From the NCBI GenBank assembly GCA_026315105.1, contig CM048744.1, forward strand, positions 836,514,094 to 836,578,093: a DNA stretch of 64,000 nucleotides, read 5' to 3'. Below, piece after piece: positions 31,549 through 43,589 of this stretch (position 1 is the first letter of the stretch; every line of letters begins with the position of its first letter). Below the pieces are notes generated by a model. It was not told the origin of the DNA. It did no database searches and was given only the letters and a program-made list of their open reading frames with translations. Position numbers and translations under genes: made by a program. The DNA comes from Locusta migratoria (taxonomy: Eukaryota; Arthropoda; Insecta; Orthoptera; Acrididae).

Positions 31549-32183
31549 GTTCAAGTGTTATGAAAAAGTGGACCAATATTCGAGATTCATATCAAAAAGC
31601 CGAAAGGAGGAATGCTTCATCCTTCAGTTCAAGAAACGGAAAACAGACAACTTCATCATACGTTTACGGGCAAGAATTACAATTTTTAAAGAAACTGTAT
31701 AGCAGTTATCATGCTGAAAACAGCATGTCTGCCGTTAATGAAGACTCTGATGATTCTGATCATGTCAGTGACTCTTGCAGTGAGAATGCCGTTCAAAAAA
31801 AGAAGAGAAAACGTAAACGAGATTCTAGAGAACAAAATTCGGGACGCCATTTATCGTTTTTCAGAGGCATTATCCCATCTCTAGATTCATTCAACGATGA
31901 CGAGATAGTGGAATTTCAACTAAGTGTGCTTCAGGTCATTTCAGACATTAAAAAACGAAAAAGGGCTTCAACAAATATTAGTGAAGCTATGAACGTTCCT
32001 CAACATCTACAGGCACAAAGCACACATACGCCTGTTGATTCATCGTGCCAAAACCCTCCATCTGCCTTCAGAGCGGACAATGGACAGACATCTTCCACTG
32101 TTGGACCCAGCTTGTACTGTGATTACGTTGAACAGAAATTTTCGCCACCTTCCAGTGTATCAGACGTTTCAGAAGAAACGTGA
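31549..32183 (+). CDS. MADF-BESS domain protein, exon 2
   Basis: Joins exon 1 in phase and gives a 271-residue protein. It completes the MADF domain (VMKKWTNIRDSYQKAERR, residues about 64-111). Then come an acidic Ser/Asp stretch (about 124-138), a nuclear-localisation-like KKKRKRKRD (about 144-152) and a BESS motif FFRGIIPSLDSFNDDEIVEF (about 164-196), a protein-interaction module paired with MADF in insects. The Ser/Pro-rich tail ends at TGA 32181-32183. The stop lies within ACGTGAGTT, itself a good splice donor, so a further exon is possible. It probably acts as a nuclear DNA-binding co-regulator. Confidence 0.85.
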
Positions 32184-33237
32184 GTTATACGAACTGTCTG
32201 TTATGTAAGAAGAAAAACATACTGTTACTTTGCATTTCTGTGATACTCTGTTATTCTTTAATAGTGTTAAAATATACATTTATTATAAAAAAGCTTTTGA
32301 TATTTTTCGAGTTATTCCATACAAAGTTACAATGTTGTATATTACAGGGACTTGTTTGTACCTAGATCTTTTACTATGCTGTCACATTCTACTCAAAGTT
32401 TTATATCTTCCATTTTAACTTCATTTACGGTACTTTCTGTTCTCCTTCTATACAATGGCGGCTCGTACAAAATTTGACCAGTGTGCTACAATATTACAAA
32501 AATTAACAGGAAACAAAATATACTAAAATAAAAAGTCAACCTTTGTATGATGGCCTTTAATTAAATATCAATTAATACTCTATTGACAGTATGACCTTCA
32601 GGGGAATCTATAACAGCGCTGCCAACTGCATGTATTCACTGCAGGTAGTAAATATAACGTTTAAAAAATATTAATTTTAGACTCAGAGGTATTTGAATAC
32701 GAGCCTCAGACAGGTAGGTTTGAAAGACAACACGCAAGACGCCTGAGCCAGCGCCCTATTTGACTCTGATGCCGCAATATTCGTCATATACTACTATTCT
32801 GCAGCCGTTACACGCAGCGTGAAGAGAAATTGAGAAATATTGATCTGGTGCTGCTGTCGGTCTCAGCACACACGAGTCGCCAGGCCTGACGTCACGTCTG
32901 CGCATGCGCACTAGCGAACAGACGACTGCGCCGCCTCTCTGCGCACATACCAGCGCGGCTGAATCCCACTTCAACACACGGAGTTGGTTTCCAGCTATCG
33001 CGGCGAGAGCGCTCCAAAATGCGTTTTCATCCTTATTACTAGCATTCTAATACGCGTTGGAAAGGAATTGGCATAATTTTATTGTGATATCTGGCTCGTA
33101 TTCCAAGAGAAAGCATGTAATTTTATAGCGATTTCTCGCTTGCATTCGAAGAGAAATGGTGTAATTATAGTAATATATTTACAGTGTGCTGCAGCACATT
33201 AGCACATTATCACCAGCCGCCACTGCTTCTATAGTGT
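32184..33237. other. Intergenic DNA downstream of the MADF gene
   Basis: No gene recognised. A moderately GC-rich patch at 32870-32960 has clustered CGC motifs without other signals. Confidence 0.5.
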
Positions 33238-33812
33238 GTCCCAGCCAGTGTTGCCAGATGTAGGGAATTTTCCTTACACATAGGTAATTTTAAGCATTAA
33301 AATCATGTAGGGACTTTTCATCCAAAAGTCCACGACGCGTAGGTACTTTGGTAAAGTTTTACAATGCCGACACAGGCCTAGACAGGTAATGTTGGCAACA
33401 GTCAACACGCGGGAATGAAGCCGACAAATGGTGGCGAATTTGAAGCAGCCAATGATAGTTTAGACGGTGTAGATGTTTTCTGTTCATAGTAAACAATATT
33501 AATTTGAAAACTTAGTTTTAGCCACATTAAAATTGATGCGAAATATGATTATGTCAAAGTATATTAGTGGAATGGAGAGTCGCTTTGGAAATAGTGCCAG
33601 AAAGGTCAGCTCAAGAAAAATCATTGTTTCCATGAACGAAAGACTTTATATTACCATGACTAGAGTGTTATTTATTTACGTCAGGACGATATACTAGTTA
33701 GTATTTGTAAGTGAGAAGATGTTGACAAGAAAACGCTAAAACATTTGAGACTGCCTACATTATAATGAACAAAATGCTAGATATTTGTTTTCAACATACC
33801 GTAAGTGTCACA

Positions 33813-33931
33813 ATGTTAGCTGCCATTGTGCTTTGTTTGCCACATTCCAATGCTGCAGTTGAAAGAATGTTTTCAGTTGTGACAGATATTAAGACCTTGT
33901 ACAGACACTTCAGAAGCATTACTGAGAGTTA
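33813..33931 (+). pseudogene. hAT transposase C-terminal dimerisation remnant
   Basis: The frame reads MLAAIVLCLPHSNAAVERMF then SVVTDIKTLYRHF and stops. PHSNAAVERMFS is the hallmark of the hAT C-terminal dimerisation region. The catalytic core upstream is no longer readable. Confidence 0.85.
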
Positions 33932-34627
33932 AATTCGACATGAAGAATAAAGGAAAAGATTGTTGCGATTATGTCATTCCAAAAGACATGTACTCACTGT
34001 TCACTTCAAACAACATATATGGTGAACCCTCAAATGCTACAACTTCTACTACAACAGTGTCTGAGACATATGTGGATATCAGCAGCGACCAGATGTAAAC
34101 GGTTGATTCCATAGTCACAGGTGTGAAACATTGACTGTCAGAAATTGACTTTGAAATAATCGTAAGATATCCTTTCAAAATTTCATATTTTAATATATAT
34201 ATAATTTAAAAGGAAATTAATTATATTATTAAGTCTAAATATTCATTTTTTTGTGATTGCTGAAAAAATATTTTTAAGCAAAAGCCATGTAACAGGTGTG
34301 ACAAAATTGAGAAGGGAAAAATCTGTGTAATTATATTTTGTTACTGTATTCACATGCCTAACTCTTTACATTGATGATTTTCTAAAAATCATTTCATATG
34401 GAATGTGTTAGTTGCCCATTTTAAATTTGTGACAGCAAAATAGCATTCAGTCGCGAAATAAAAGTCGCTGCTGCACATTGATGGATTTATTTAAAAAAAA
34501 AAAAAATACTATTTTATATTGGTAAGTAGTTACGACATTCAACCCATTCTAAAACGTCCTTACTTTTTCGATTTTTTAGATATAATTTCCCTATCATTTA
34601 TTACTCTGCTGAAGTTTCAATGTAGGG

Positions 34628-34818
34628 CAGTGGCGTATCCGGCTGCAGCCCCCCCCCCCCCTCCCAGAGACACATTTCTCCACAAAACAAAAAAGCATCA
34701 CGGAGGGAGCGTCTTCAAACATAAAACTTTTTTTGTTGTTGATAGAAATCAGTTTGAGGTATGATGCCAGAGTCCTGGATTCAGTCCCTCCCAGACCCAA
34801 ATCCTGGCTACGCCCCTG
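34628..34818. mobile_element. hAT MITE (191 bp) nested in the hAT element
   Basis: Ends CAGTGGCGTATCC and, reversed, CAGGGGCGTAGCC. Exact 8-bp duplication ATGTAGGG (34620-34627 and 34819-34826). A related end remnant (CAGACCCAAATCCTG then TGCGCCATTG) is at about 42710-42735. Confidence 0.92.
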
Positions 34819-35004
34819 ATGTAGGGACTTTATGAGGTGGTAGGGAGAAAGTAGGAAAAACGTAGGTACATTTTTGTGAGACTGTAGGTATTTTCTCTCT
34901 CTGGCATCTGGCAACAGGGGTCCCAACCTTTTTGGTCTAACTGAAACAGATGATAGTGGCTTGATTCCATGGCGGAACTTGTGCTCAACGACTGTACTTC
35001 GACT

Positions 35005-35262
35005 TGTAGAAATTTTTCAGCAATCAGTCGTAAGTCAGATTAGATTTCGACCACTCTGTGGTCATTGGCAATGTTTAAAAAACGATTAAAATACGTAAAA
35101 CGTCGATTAAAATACGTAAAACATCTCGAACACAATCTTCAACATGGAGATCGAGATATTTTACGCATTTTTATCGTTTTGTTAAAGACGACACAGTGCT
35201 CGAAATCTAGATCTTCCAATGAATAATACTTAGGACTGATTGCTGAAAAATTTCTAGATGAT
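35005..35262. mobile_element. Foldback element, about 260 bp
   Basis: The two halves are inverted copies of each other: TAGAAATTTTTCAGCAATCAG near 35010 against CTGATTGCTGAAAAATTTCTA near 35236, with further matches inwards to a loop near 35150. A 22-bp unit CGATTAAAATACGTAAAACR is tandemly doubled in the left arm (35083-35126). Confidence 0.75.
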
Positions 35263-35344
35263 AGTGGATTCACAACCTGTAATATTGAGATAGGAAAGCA
35301 CTGGTCGGTAATGCATATTATTGTTGTTATGTTAAGGATATATA

Positions 35345-36025
35345 CAGGGTGTTTCACTAAGTGTGTTTGCCTCTGTTACTTGTAAAATAATAGATGACGG
35401 GAAATTTTAATGCGGTAGGTCAACACAAGAACTGTTACATTTTCTGCGGAGCTATGAACATAGTTTATTGTATCATTTTCCAAAGAGTTACAGCACAAAG
35501 ATAAAATTTTTTAAATGGAACAATATTTTTTTCTATCGTGAATTGGATTCGTTGAAACCAGCTGTGTCCAAATCAATTTAAACTACATTCCTATCACGAT
35601 TAGTTTGGGAGCTACAACCCTTCAAAATTTAGGGGGCGGAGGCTACGACAGCGTAGCTAACTGGCTGGTGGTCATGAGACAGTGGGCCGTGCCCCAGGGG
35701 ATAGCTACTCGCCAAAGTTAGCTACGCTATCGCAGCCTCCGCCCCCGGAACTTAGAAGGGTTGTAGCTCCCAAACTAACAGTGGTAGGAATGTAGTTTAA
35801 ATTGATTTGGACGCAGCTGGTTTCAACGAATCCAATGCACGATAGAAAAACTATTGTTCCATTTAAAAAAATTATACCTTTGTGGTGTAACTCTTTGAAA
35901 AATGATACATGTTCATATCTCCGCAGAAAGTGTAACATTTCTTGTGTTGACCTACCGCATTAAAATTTCCCGTCACCTATTATTTTATAAGTTACAGAGG
36001 CAAACACACTTTGTGAAACACCCTG
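35345..36025. mobile_element. Foldback MITE with 300-bp inverted arms
   Basis: Ends CAGGGTGTTTCACTAAGTG and, reversed, CAGGGTGTTTCACAAAGTG. The arms stay highly similar for over 300 bp and meet at a roughly 50-bp centre near 35660-35710, whose own flanks (GGCGGAGGCT / AGCCTCCGCC) also pair. Flanks are TATATA on both sides, consistent with a TA-type target duplication. No coding region. Confidence 0.88.
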
Positions 36026-36147
36026 TATATAGTGTACATAACAATGTAGCTGATAGTAATTGTTCAAAGTGACAACGCTTGTACTGTGTTTTAACTTTTA
36101 GATGCAGGAGCACAGGAAGCAAGCAAGCCCGACCCACACTTCCGCTG

Positions 36148-36705
36148 CAGTGTTGCCAGGTTTTTCCCATTGCTCTGTCGCCAAATTTCAAACAAAAAAT
36201 AGCCAATACGTCGCAATCTTTTTATCAATAAAATGCCTAAATATATCCACCTTTTCCTCAGTGAAAATAGTCAAGTATCGCAATTTATAATCAGTTAACG
36301 TCATTGTGCTATGGTATTATGTCGTATTCATAGACACCAGATTGGACATTCCAAGAAACCCCGTTCTTAAAGGAAACGTTTTACGTCTATGTCTGAAAGT
36401 TTAATTTCTTTGCATCTCTATGACATTCTCTCACCGATCAAAGATATGTGCAGACATTTGTACCAACTTCTATAGCGTGATTACATTTCCCCAGTATTCT
36501 AGCGATGTTCAGTCATGGTTTATACAATGTTTCACGAGGGATTGCTTTAAATTCGTCTTATTTGAAGTAAAATAAAATAGCCTTTAAGCCAACTAATTCT
36601 TTTGCTAGCCACATTTAATCGCCAGTTGCCATAAAGCTAGAGTGGCTATTATTCTAAGAAAGAGATAGCCAAGAATGCGAAAAATCGCCACACCTGGCAA
36701 ACCTG
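36148..36705. mobile_element. hAT-type MITE (558 bp)
   Basis: Ends CAGTGTTGCCAGGTTTTTCC and, reversed, CAGGTTTGCCAGGTGTGGCG. Flanks TTCCGCTG (36140-36147) and TTCCGATG (36706-36713) form an 8-bp duplication with one mismatch. The end sequence resembles that of the hAT at 33246. A further CAGTGTTGCCACAAC near 36771 may be another end without a visible partner. Confidence 0.75.
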
Positions 36706-36713
36706 TTCCGATG

Positions 36714-38370
36714 CCAGGGCAAGATGGAGGAAGGAGCTACACCAAGAAGGTTGAGCCACGACTGCAGTTTGCAGTGTTGCCACAACAAAACAAAAGTCGC
36801 GACAACGCTTTAAATATTTTTCAAATACGAAACGTAAATAGTAGACCTAGCAGAAGGCGTTGTATGTCGGGTTATCAGACATCACTATTTTAGCCTGACA
36901 CGACCTCGTTTTTGGACCCTAAAAATGGACTGTGTGGGTTTTTAGCAAAATGGGTAATATCCACTTTTTTAAAAATTTAATTATATGTGCACTTAAATGC
37001 TGCACACCTCGTCGCCACTCTTATTCACATATACTTGAACTTGGGATACCATGGATATGACTAGTAAATGCTATAGGTATGTACTAAAATATAAATATTA
37101 TATGTTTCCATATGAACCTGACTTGTACCATAAAGGGGCCCTTAGACGCGCAATATTTATTGCGTAATACTCATCATTGCAAAATACTGAACGTTTGATA
37201 GCATTATTGAGGGTTTGAGCATATATTTAAGGGGACTGCCGAGCCTTTATAATACTGACTGTCGCACAGTATATTACGCAATATATTGTATAGTGTTCAG
37301 GACGTTATTGTGAAATAAACGGCGGTTTCTGCTGAGACCAACAGATACTCAATACTCTGAACGATTTTTTTCCCCAAAGAACTGTAGAAAATAAATGGAA
37401 AAAGAAAAGGAAAGGGCAGGGGATTATACGATAAGAGTCATGCAGCACTGAGGTATGACATTGCGATTTATTTAGGATACCTCAGAAACGTACATCATAG
37501 TGCACAACAGCAGACGAAACTGATGATCGTACTGTCATGAAACTAACAGTAAGTGTTTATTGTACTTGTAGCAGTTATCACATCTGCGAAAGTTGATCAG
37601 AACAGCTGTTGATCAGAACAGAACAGGGCTGTGTCTGTTTTTTACGTGCAGCAGTTGTCACAGTACAGACAATGCATCGTATTTGATGATTTCATACTTC
37701 ATAGTACGAAAGTTAGCTGTATAAATTAAACGGCGCATTAAAGATATCTCCAAAATTCATGTTTTATGATATGTTAGTATCAGGAAGTGCGAGCCGATGT
37801 ATAAAACGTTTACCATTTGGTTAATTTGTAAACAACTGTTGTAGTTTTTTTTATAACGATTCTCTGTTGCAGTGAATGAGACCGTTGTCAACAGAAAAGA
37901 AACACTTATTTATCCGTTCTGCGTAATTTCCGCTTGTGTTTCGTAAGGTAAGCAACTCAATCACTACGTTTACACGAAACAAATCTTCTGGAAGACTAAA
38001 ACCGAATATTCTAAACCGTTTTTCAATGTCGTGTTTACATGTTAAGACTTTAAGATCAAAAGCTAGTGCAAAGTACGTTATACACAAATTGAAATCTTGT
38101 TCAAAACTTAATACAAATGAAGTCAGATGCCACAGTCACCACTGCCGTTTCACCATTCATCTGTTTAGGAGCAATGAGACATAACTACAAAAACGGTTTT
38201 GGTCCTAAAAACGGAGTAGTTTCTAATAATTATTTGCGCGCCTTTGTACGGCAAATAAAAAAGTTTATTTCATTCATTGCTTTTTGTCCCTAGTTGTCAC
38301 ATATTCCATTCATTCACTAGAATCTAGATGCCAGTCATGTATATAGGCTTAGTCACGTCGGTCTGATTGT
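36714..38370. other. Non-coding DNA
   Basis: No gene recognised. 37133-37300 has an inverted pair around GCGCAATATTTATTGCGTAA and ATATTACGCAATATATTG, perhaps the ends of a small unrecognised MITE. Confidence 0.45.
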
Positions 38371-38690
38371 AAATGGTAAAGGTAAAGCAGTCAAAAATCC
38401 AAAGATTGGTTTGAACACCATAGTGCTTTACTAGGCATGGTCCTGTTTGGATGTGGTATAACGTTACCTTCCTCCGACTTTCGAACTGACTTACCCAGCC
38501 AGTTATAGGGGGACCCAGTTTAACGTGGGTTCCGAACCACGGAGCTACTCGGTATTTTTCACATGAGCAATACTGCCAGAGGGGAAAGAAATGGAAAGTG
38601 ACAGATAGAAATCCGGGACCTGGCGGGGATCGAACCCGCGACCTTTGGATTTGTAGTCTGGCACTCTACCACTGTGCAACCGAGGCGCAC
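38371..38690 (-). mobile_element. tRNA-derived SINE (family 2), copy A
   Basis: About 320 bp. On the minus strand the head TGCGCCTCGGTTGCACAGTG carries the A-box and GCGGGTTCGATCCCC the B-box. The body contains CTATAACTGGCTGGGTAAG and the 3' end has GGTAAA-type repeats. It is homologous to 47491-47807. Target duplications are not clear here. Confidence 0.85.
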
Positions 38691-39336
38691 TATGGTTAGA
38701 TAATTTTTACAGTTATTTTATTGGTCGATTTGTCAGGCAACAGTACTGTGGTTTCTATAAATGATGCATCGTAAAAAGTTTCATGTGAAAGCAGAAATGA
38801 TCAACAAGGTATCAGACAAGCATGGAAAAATGTTCAGCACGTGAGACGGAAATTACAGTGGTGAAGTGATGAAACATTCTGGCATCACTGCTGTATAGTC
38901 ATGTAATTGGTTCCATGAGTCTCAATATTTAATGCCTCTTAATATGTAAGACGATGAAGAAATACTGTAAAATACATCAGATGCCGTACATCAGCCGCTG
39001 TTTGGAGCACGTAGACACATAATTTCTATGAGCTTTTGCCAATTTTGTATGAATCTAGAAATGTCCTCTTTTCTGAAAAGGGACGTCCGGTAACCCTATC
39101 AAAGTGGCACTCTAGCGTGACTGTTACGACTCGTTTATATGATCAGTAATGGAGAATTCATACTATTTCTCATGTGCCTTGTTCATGTGCTCTGTCAAAT
39201 GTTAACTCTCAATAGGTTTTTCTGAAAAGAGGCCTCTGGCGCAGCCACGAGAGGCGTGGGGGGGGGGGGGGGGGGAGAGCGGGGGAGCAGGGAGACTAAG
39301 GGGGCTGAAGGCCCCCCCCCCTCTCAGCACCTACTT
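38691..39336. other. Non-coding DNA with a G-run
   Basis: Nothing recognised apart from about 19 consecutive G at 39258-39276, and C-runs at 39311-39320 just before the next element. Confidence 0.5.
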
Positions 39337-39466
39337 GGCCTACTTTAGGTTACGGTAGTGGGTCTTTGCGATCGTTGACAACTCGAAATTTAAATGAAAA
39401 TAGCGGCTTAAACATTCATCTGACACGAAAATGGAATAACCGAATTTGTAGAGGAGAAAATCCTCC

Positions 39467-39513
<47 letters not shown>

Positions 39514-40196
39514 AAAAGCCATTTGTAATGTAATTTTTAATTGCAAATAAACCGTTAATCTGACGCGAAGATTGAATAACCGAATTTGTAAAGGAGAAAA
39601 TTCTCTACAACTTTGTTCCCTTATTTTATTTTATTTTATTTATTTATTTATTTTTTTTCATATCTCGTATCGTTTGAGAGATATTTACAAAAACAACGGA
39701 GTTTGACACCCTCCATTGAATTAATGAAAACCAGCAGTTCGCAGATGTCACAAGACATTTCTCGCCAGAACTCTCTCTGGCATACGCCATCCTTCGGTTG
39801 GTATTTGATGATTTTCTTATTGTAACTTACACGTTGTCATTTCAAAGTAATGACGCACTGAAGAATTAACAAAAAAGTCGTTCTTCGTACGATAAATGAT
39901 AATTTAGTGTCTACAAATGCCATATTAACATCAGATAACAACATCCATCAATAGCATGACTTTAAAGAACGCAACTTCCAATTGTTGGCTGTAGCGTAGT
40001 GGGCAATGCGTTGGACTGTGACGCTGACGGTTAGTTGTTCGGAACCCGCCACTACATTTTTTTTTTCTTAAAAGGGTTTCAGACACTCTTATTAATTGAT
40101 TTTTTATTATTTAGATTATTATTTTGGTCAAAAACGTTTGCAAAAACTTATAAAATTACAAATCTAAAGTGGGCCGTAAAACACGTCAGTGCGATT
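39337..40196 (-). mobile_element. TIR element with tRNA-like core, copy B (inverted)
   Basis: Reverse-orientation copy of 27746-28428. It starts GGCCTACTTTAGGTTACGG and ends AAAGTGGGCCGTAAAACACG. It contains the tRNA-like unit on the plus strand at about 39990-40055 (GTAGCGTAGTGGGCAATGCG, then TTCGGAACCC). It is longer than copy A because of a poly(A) run (39472-39511) and a duplicated CCGAATTTGTARAGGAGAAA segment. Confidence 0.65.
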
Positions 40197-40499
40197 ATTT
40201 TGATTTTAAACAGATCAGCACCAGAAATTTGATTAGTACACATGTAATAAATCACAACGTAACTATAATTTGCCAAGCACAAGTAAACGTGACAATGGGT
40301 CACCAACGTGTTGCCGCAACTGACAACGCGTGCTGCTATATTGTCAGTGGGTTTAATGCCGTCGCGACCAGCTTTGATGCTGCCGCTATTGTTTCTGCTA
40401 TGCTGAAGCTACGAGCCAATGTCCATATGCTGCGACCCGCCGCATATCAGTCAGCGACGCCACCGAGTGGAATCTTATTAACAACAATAGTGTTATTTT

Positions 40500-42441
40500 G
40501 CTGAGGACCATATAGGCAGAAGGACAAGGCCTAATAGAAATCCCTGGATAACAGAGGATATACTGATCTTAATTGATGAGAGGAGAAAATATAAAAATTC
40601 AGCAAGTGAAACAGGAAAAAGGGAGAACAAACGTCTGAAAAATTAGACCGACAGGAAGTGCAGACTGGCTAAGCAGGAGTGGCTAGAGGACAAATGCAGA
40701 ATCGTAGAAGAATGCATAAGTGGGGAAAGATAGATACCGCCTACAGGAAAATAAAAGAGATATTTTTGAGGATATCAAGAACTCAGGCGGAAAACCAGTA
40801 CTAAGCAAAAAGGGAAAGCTGAACTGTGGAAGGAATATATAGAGAGCCTATACAAAGGAAGTAAACTTGAAGGCAGTATTCTAGAAATGCAAGACAAAGT
40901 GGAGGAAGATGAGATAGGAGATATGATACTGCGAGAAGAATTGGACAGAGCGCTGAAGGACTTGATTCGAAACAAGATCCCTGGAGTAGATGATATTCCG
41001 TCTGAACTGCTGATGTCGTTAGGAGAGCCAGCCATGAAAAAAAAATTGTATCTCCTGGTATGCAAGATGTATGACACAGGGAAAATACCCGCCGACTCAA
41101 GAAGAATATTATAATTCCATTTGCAAAGAAAGCAAGTGCAGACAAGTGTGAAAATTACAGAACTATCAGTTTAATAAGTAATGGGTGCAAAATACTAACA
41201 CGAGTTATTTACAGACGAATGGAAAACTTATGGAATCCAACCTCGGGGAAGATCAGTTTGGATTTAGGAGAAATGTAGGAACACGAGAGGCAATACTCAC
41301 ATTACGACTTATCTTAGAAGATAGGATAAGGAAAGGGAAACCTACATTTTTAGCGTTTGTCGATTTGGAGAAAGCTTTTGACAATGTCGACTGGCATACA
41401 CTCTTCCAAATTCGGAAGGTATCAGGGGTAAAATATTGAGAGCGAAGAGTTATATTCAACCTATACAAAAACCATACTGCAGTTATTAGAGTCGAAGGGC
41501 AAGAAAGGGACGCAGAGGTTGGGAAGGGAGTAAGACAGGGTTGTAGCCTTTCCCCAATGTTGTTCAACCTGTACATTGAGCAGGCAGTGAAGGAATGGAA
41601 GGAGAAATTTGGAGGGGGCATTAAAGTGCAGGGAGAAGAAATAAAAACATTGCGGTTTGCCGTTGACATAGTAATTCTGTCAGAGACCCCAAAAGATCTG
41701 GAAGAGCAATTGAATGGGATGGACAGTGTCTTGAAAGGTAGATATAAGATGAACATTAACAAGAGTAAAACGAAGGTGATGGAATGTAATGTCAGAAAAT
41801 TAGGCGATGCTGAAGGAATTAGATTAGGTAATGAGACAATAAAAGTAGTAGATGAATTTTGTTATTTGGGTAGCAAGATAACTTCTGATGGCCGAAGTAA
41901 AGAAGATATAAAATGCAGCATGGTTATGGGAAGAAAAGCGTTTCTAAAGAAGCGAAACTTGTTAACATCCAATACTAATTTAAATGTTAGGAAGTCCTTT
42001 CTGAAAGCATTTGTCTGGAGTGTAGCATTGTTCGGGAGTGAAGCGTGGACGATAAGGAGTTGAGATAAAAAGATGATAGAAGCTTTTGAAATATGGTGCT
42101 ACAGACGAATGACGAAAATTAGATGGGTAGATCACGTAACTAATGAGGAGGTGCTTAACCGAATCGGGGAGAAAAGGAGTTTCTGGCACATACTGACTAA
42201 GAGAAGGGATAGATTGGTTGGACACATTCTGAGACATCCAGGAATTGTCAACTTAGCATTAGAAGGAACGTGTGGGGTAAAAATCGTGGAGGGAGACCGA
42301 GGGACGAATACAGTAAGCAGATTCAAAAGGATGTAGGTTGCCGAACGTATTCTCAGATGAAGAGACTTGCACAGGACAGGGTAGCGTGGAGAGCTGCATC
42401 AAACCAGTCTGCGGACTGAAGACCACCACCACAACAACAAC
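40500..42441 (+). mobile_element. RTE-like LINE, 5'-truncated, precisely bounded
   Basis: Target duplication AGTGTTATTTT at 40489-40499 and 42442-42452. The element ends GACTGAAGACCACCACC plus a (CAA)n tail. It starts within the linker after the endonuclease, so it is 5'-truncated. Coding content is given separately. Confidence 0.92.
40548..42336 (+). pseudogene. RTE-like LINE reverse transcriptase
   Basis: In order: NRNPWITEDILILIDERRK (linker), LDRALKDLIRNKIPGVDDIP, DQFGFRRNVGTREAILTLRL, FLAFVDLEKAFDNVDW, VRQGCSLSPMLFNLYIEQAV, then LRFAVDIVILSETPKDLEEQ. Here the catalytic DD pair has become VD. After it come FCYLGSKITSDGRSKEDIKC, VWSVALFGSEAWTIRS, a stop, and MIEAFEIWCYRRMTKIRWVD to the end near 42336. 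The C-terminal signature is RTE/BovB-like. Frame breaks occur at about 41110, 41185 and 41440. Confidence 0.9.
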
Positions 42442-42453
42442 AGTGTTATTTTA

Positions 42454-43122
42454 GTTCAACTTTTACACACAGTCTCATGTTACTTAAACTGCAAAGACCT
42501 TTCTCTTTGGCTAGTAACATAGAAGCTCTTAATTATTTTACGAGCTAATTATATACACTTAATTTCCTCTTACACTTTCAAATTAACTCGAACCCTCTCA
42601 TTTTATTTCTTGTGCAATTGTTTTCGTAGTATAAATGATTAAATTATAAAAAGTGTAAAAATAACTCATAGATTCGATAGGCTTCATTTAAAAAAAATTA
42701 GCCTCCCCTCAGACCCAAATCCTGTATGCGCCATTGTAAGAAGCTACTGATGTTAGTAAACCAACTGCGATCTTCACGGATACGTTTTCAGTTTTTAAAA
42801 CAAAGCCACAAGTTGGAATTTATTATAGGAAGCGGCATCCAAAGCTCCATGCTTACATCTTGACAAGATAACGGGCCTATCCTGTTCCGTGAAATACAGA
42901 ATGTTATTTTACGGTGAATGTCCGTATCTCTATTCTTTGACACAATAAACACCGCGCAAAAAACACTCCTCTGAAGACGCTCTCTCCCTCCGTAAACTCA
43001 ACACACTTCTACCAAAAATCTCTATACAGAGTTATCATAGCGAGACTGAATATACAAATTTCTAACTCGACCAAAATTAAACGACAAAAATCTACTCAAG
43101 AAAGCAGATAAAATTCTCTTCA
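42454..43122. other. Non-coding DNA with a hAT MITE remnant
   Basis: No gene. CAGACCCAAATCCTGTATGC and GCCATTG at about 42710-42735 match the right end of the hAT MITE at 34628-34818. The left part has eroded. Confidence 0.5.
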
Positions 43123-43134
43123 TGCTTTCCTGAG

Positions 43135-43333
43135 TGCCGGCAGCAGTGGCCGAGCGGTCTGCGGCGCGCCAGTCACGTTCTGCACGGCCACTGCGGTCGG
43201 GGGTTCGAATGCCCCCTCGGGCATGGGTATTTGTACCGTCTTTAGTATTAGTTAGTTCATTAGTAGTTTGTAAGTTTAGGGACTGATGGCCCGTAGTTAA
43301 GTCCCATAAGCTCTACAAACATTAGAACATTTT
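43135..43333 (+). mobile_element. tRNA-derived SINE (family 1)
   Basis: Full-length copy with a classical A-box GTGGCCGAGCGGTCTGCGG and B-box GGTTCGAATGCC. Exact 12-bp duplication TGCTTTCCTGAG (43123-43134 and 43334-43345). Confidence 0.94.
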
Positions 43334-43589
43334 TGCTTTCCTGAGAGTGACAAGTCTTTTGAATCTATCATTGTGAGGATAGATTAGATGTGGCTTACAT
43401 TCACGGTGCACAAAACAGGTCAGATCATTGTTGCAGAAGCGAAGAAAAAAGACATGCCAGATTTAAATAGACACAAAATCTCCAAGCCTACCAATCTTTT
43501 AGAAACCCGAATTTCACGTGGACTTCAATGCGAGAAACGTATAACAGTTTCCACAATTAAACCCTGACTAATAACCAAATTAGATTCCT

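Larger units (their letters stand above)
33246..34919 (+). mobile_element. Decayed hAT transposon, 1.7 kb
   Basis: Inverted ends CAGTGTTGCCAGATG at the left and, reversed, CCCTGTTGCCAGATG at the right. Flanks GTCCCAGC (33238-33245) and GTCCCAAC (34920-34927) are an 8-bp duplication with one mismatch. A hAT C-terminal remnant lies inside on the plus strand, and a smaller hAT MITE is nested at 34628-34818. Confidence 0.85.

Noticed and set aside
27746..40196. A single 12-kb transposon bounded by the two inverted tRNA-core elements
   Set aside because: Each copy has its own pair of inverted ends, and the interval contains a host exon and independent elements. Two separate insertions are simpler.
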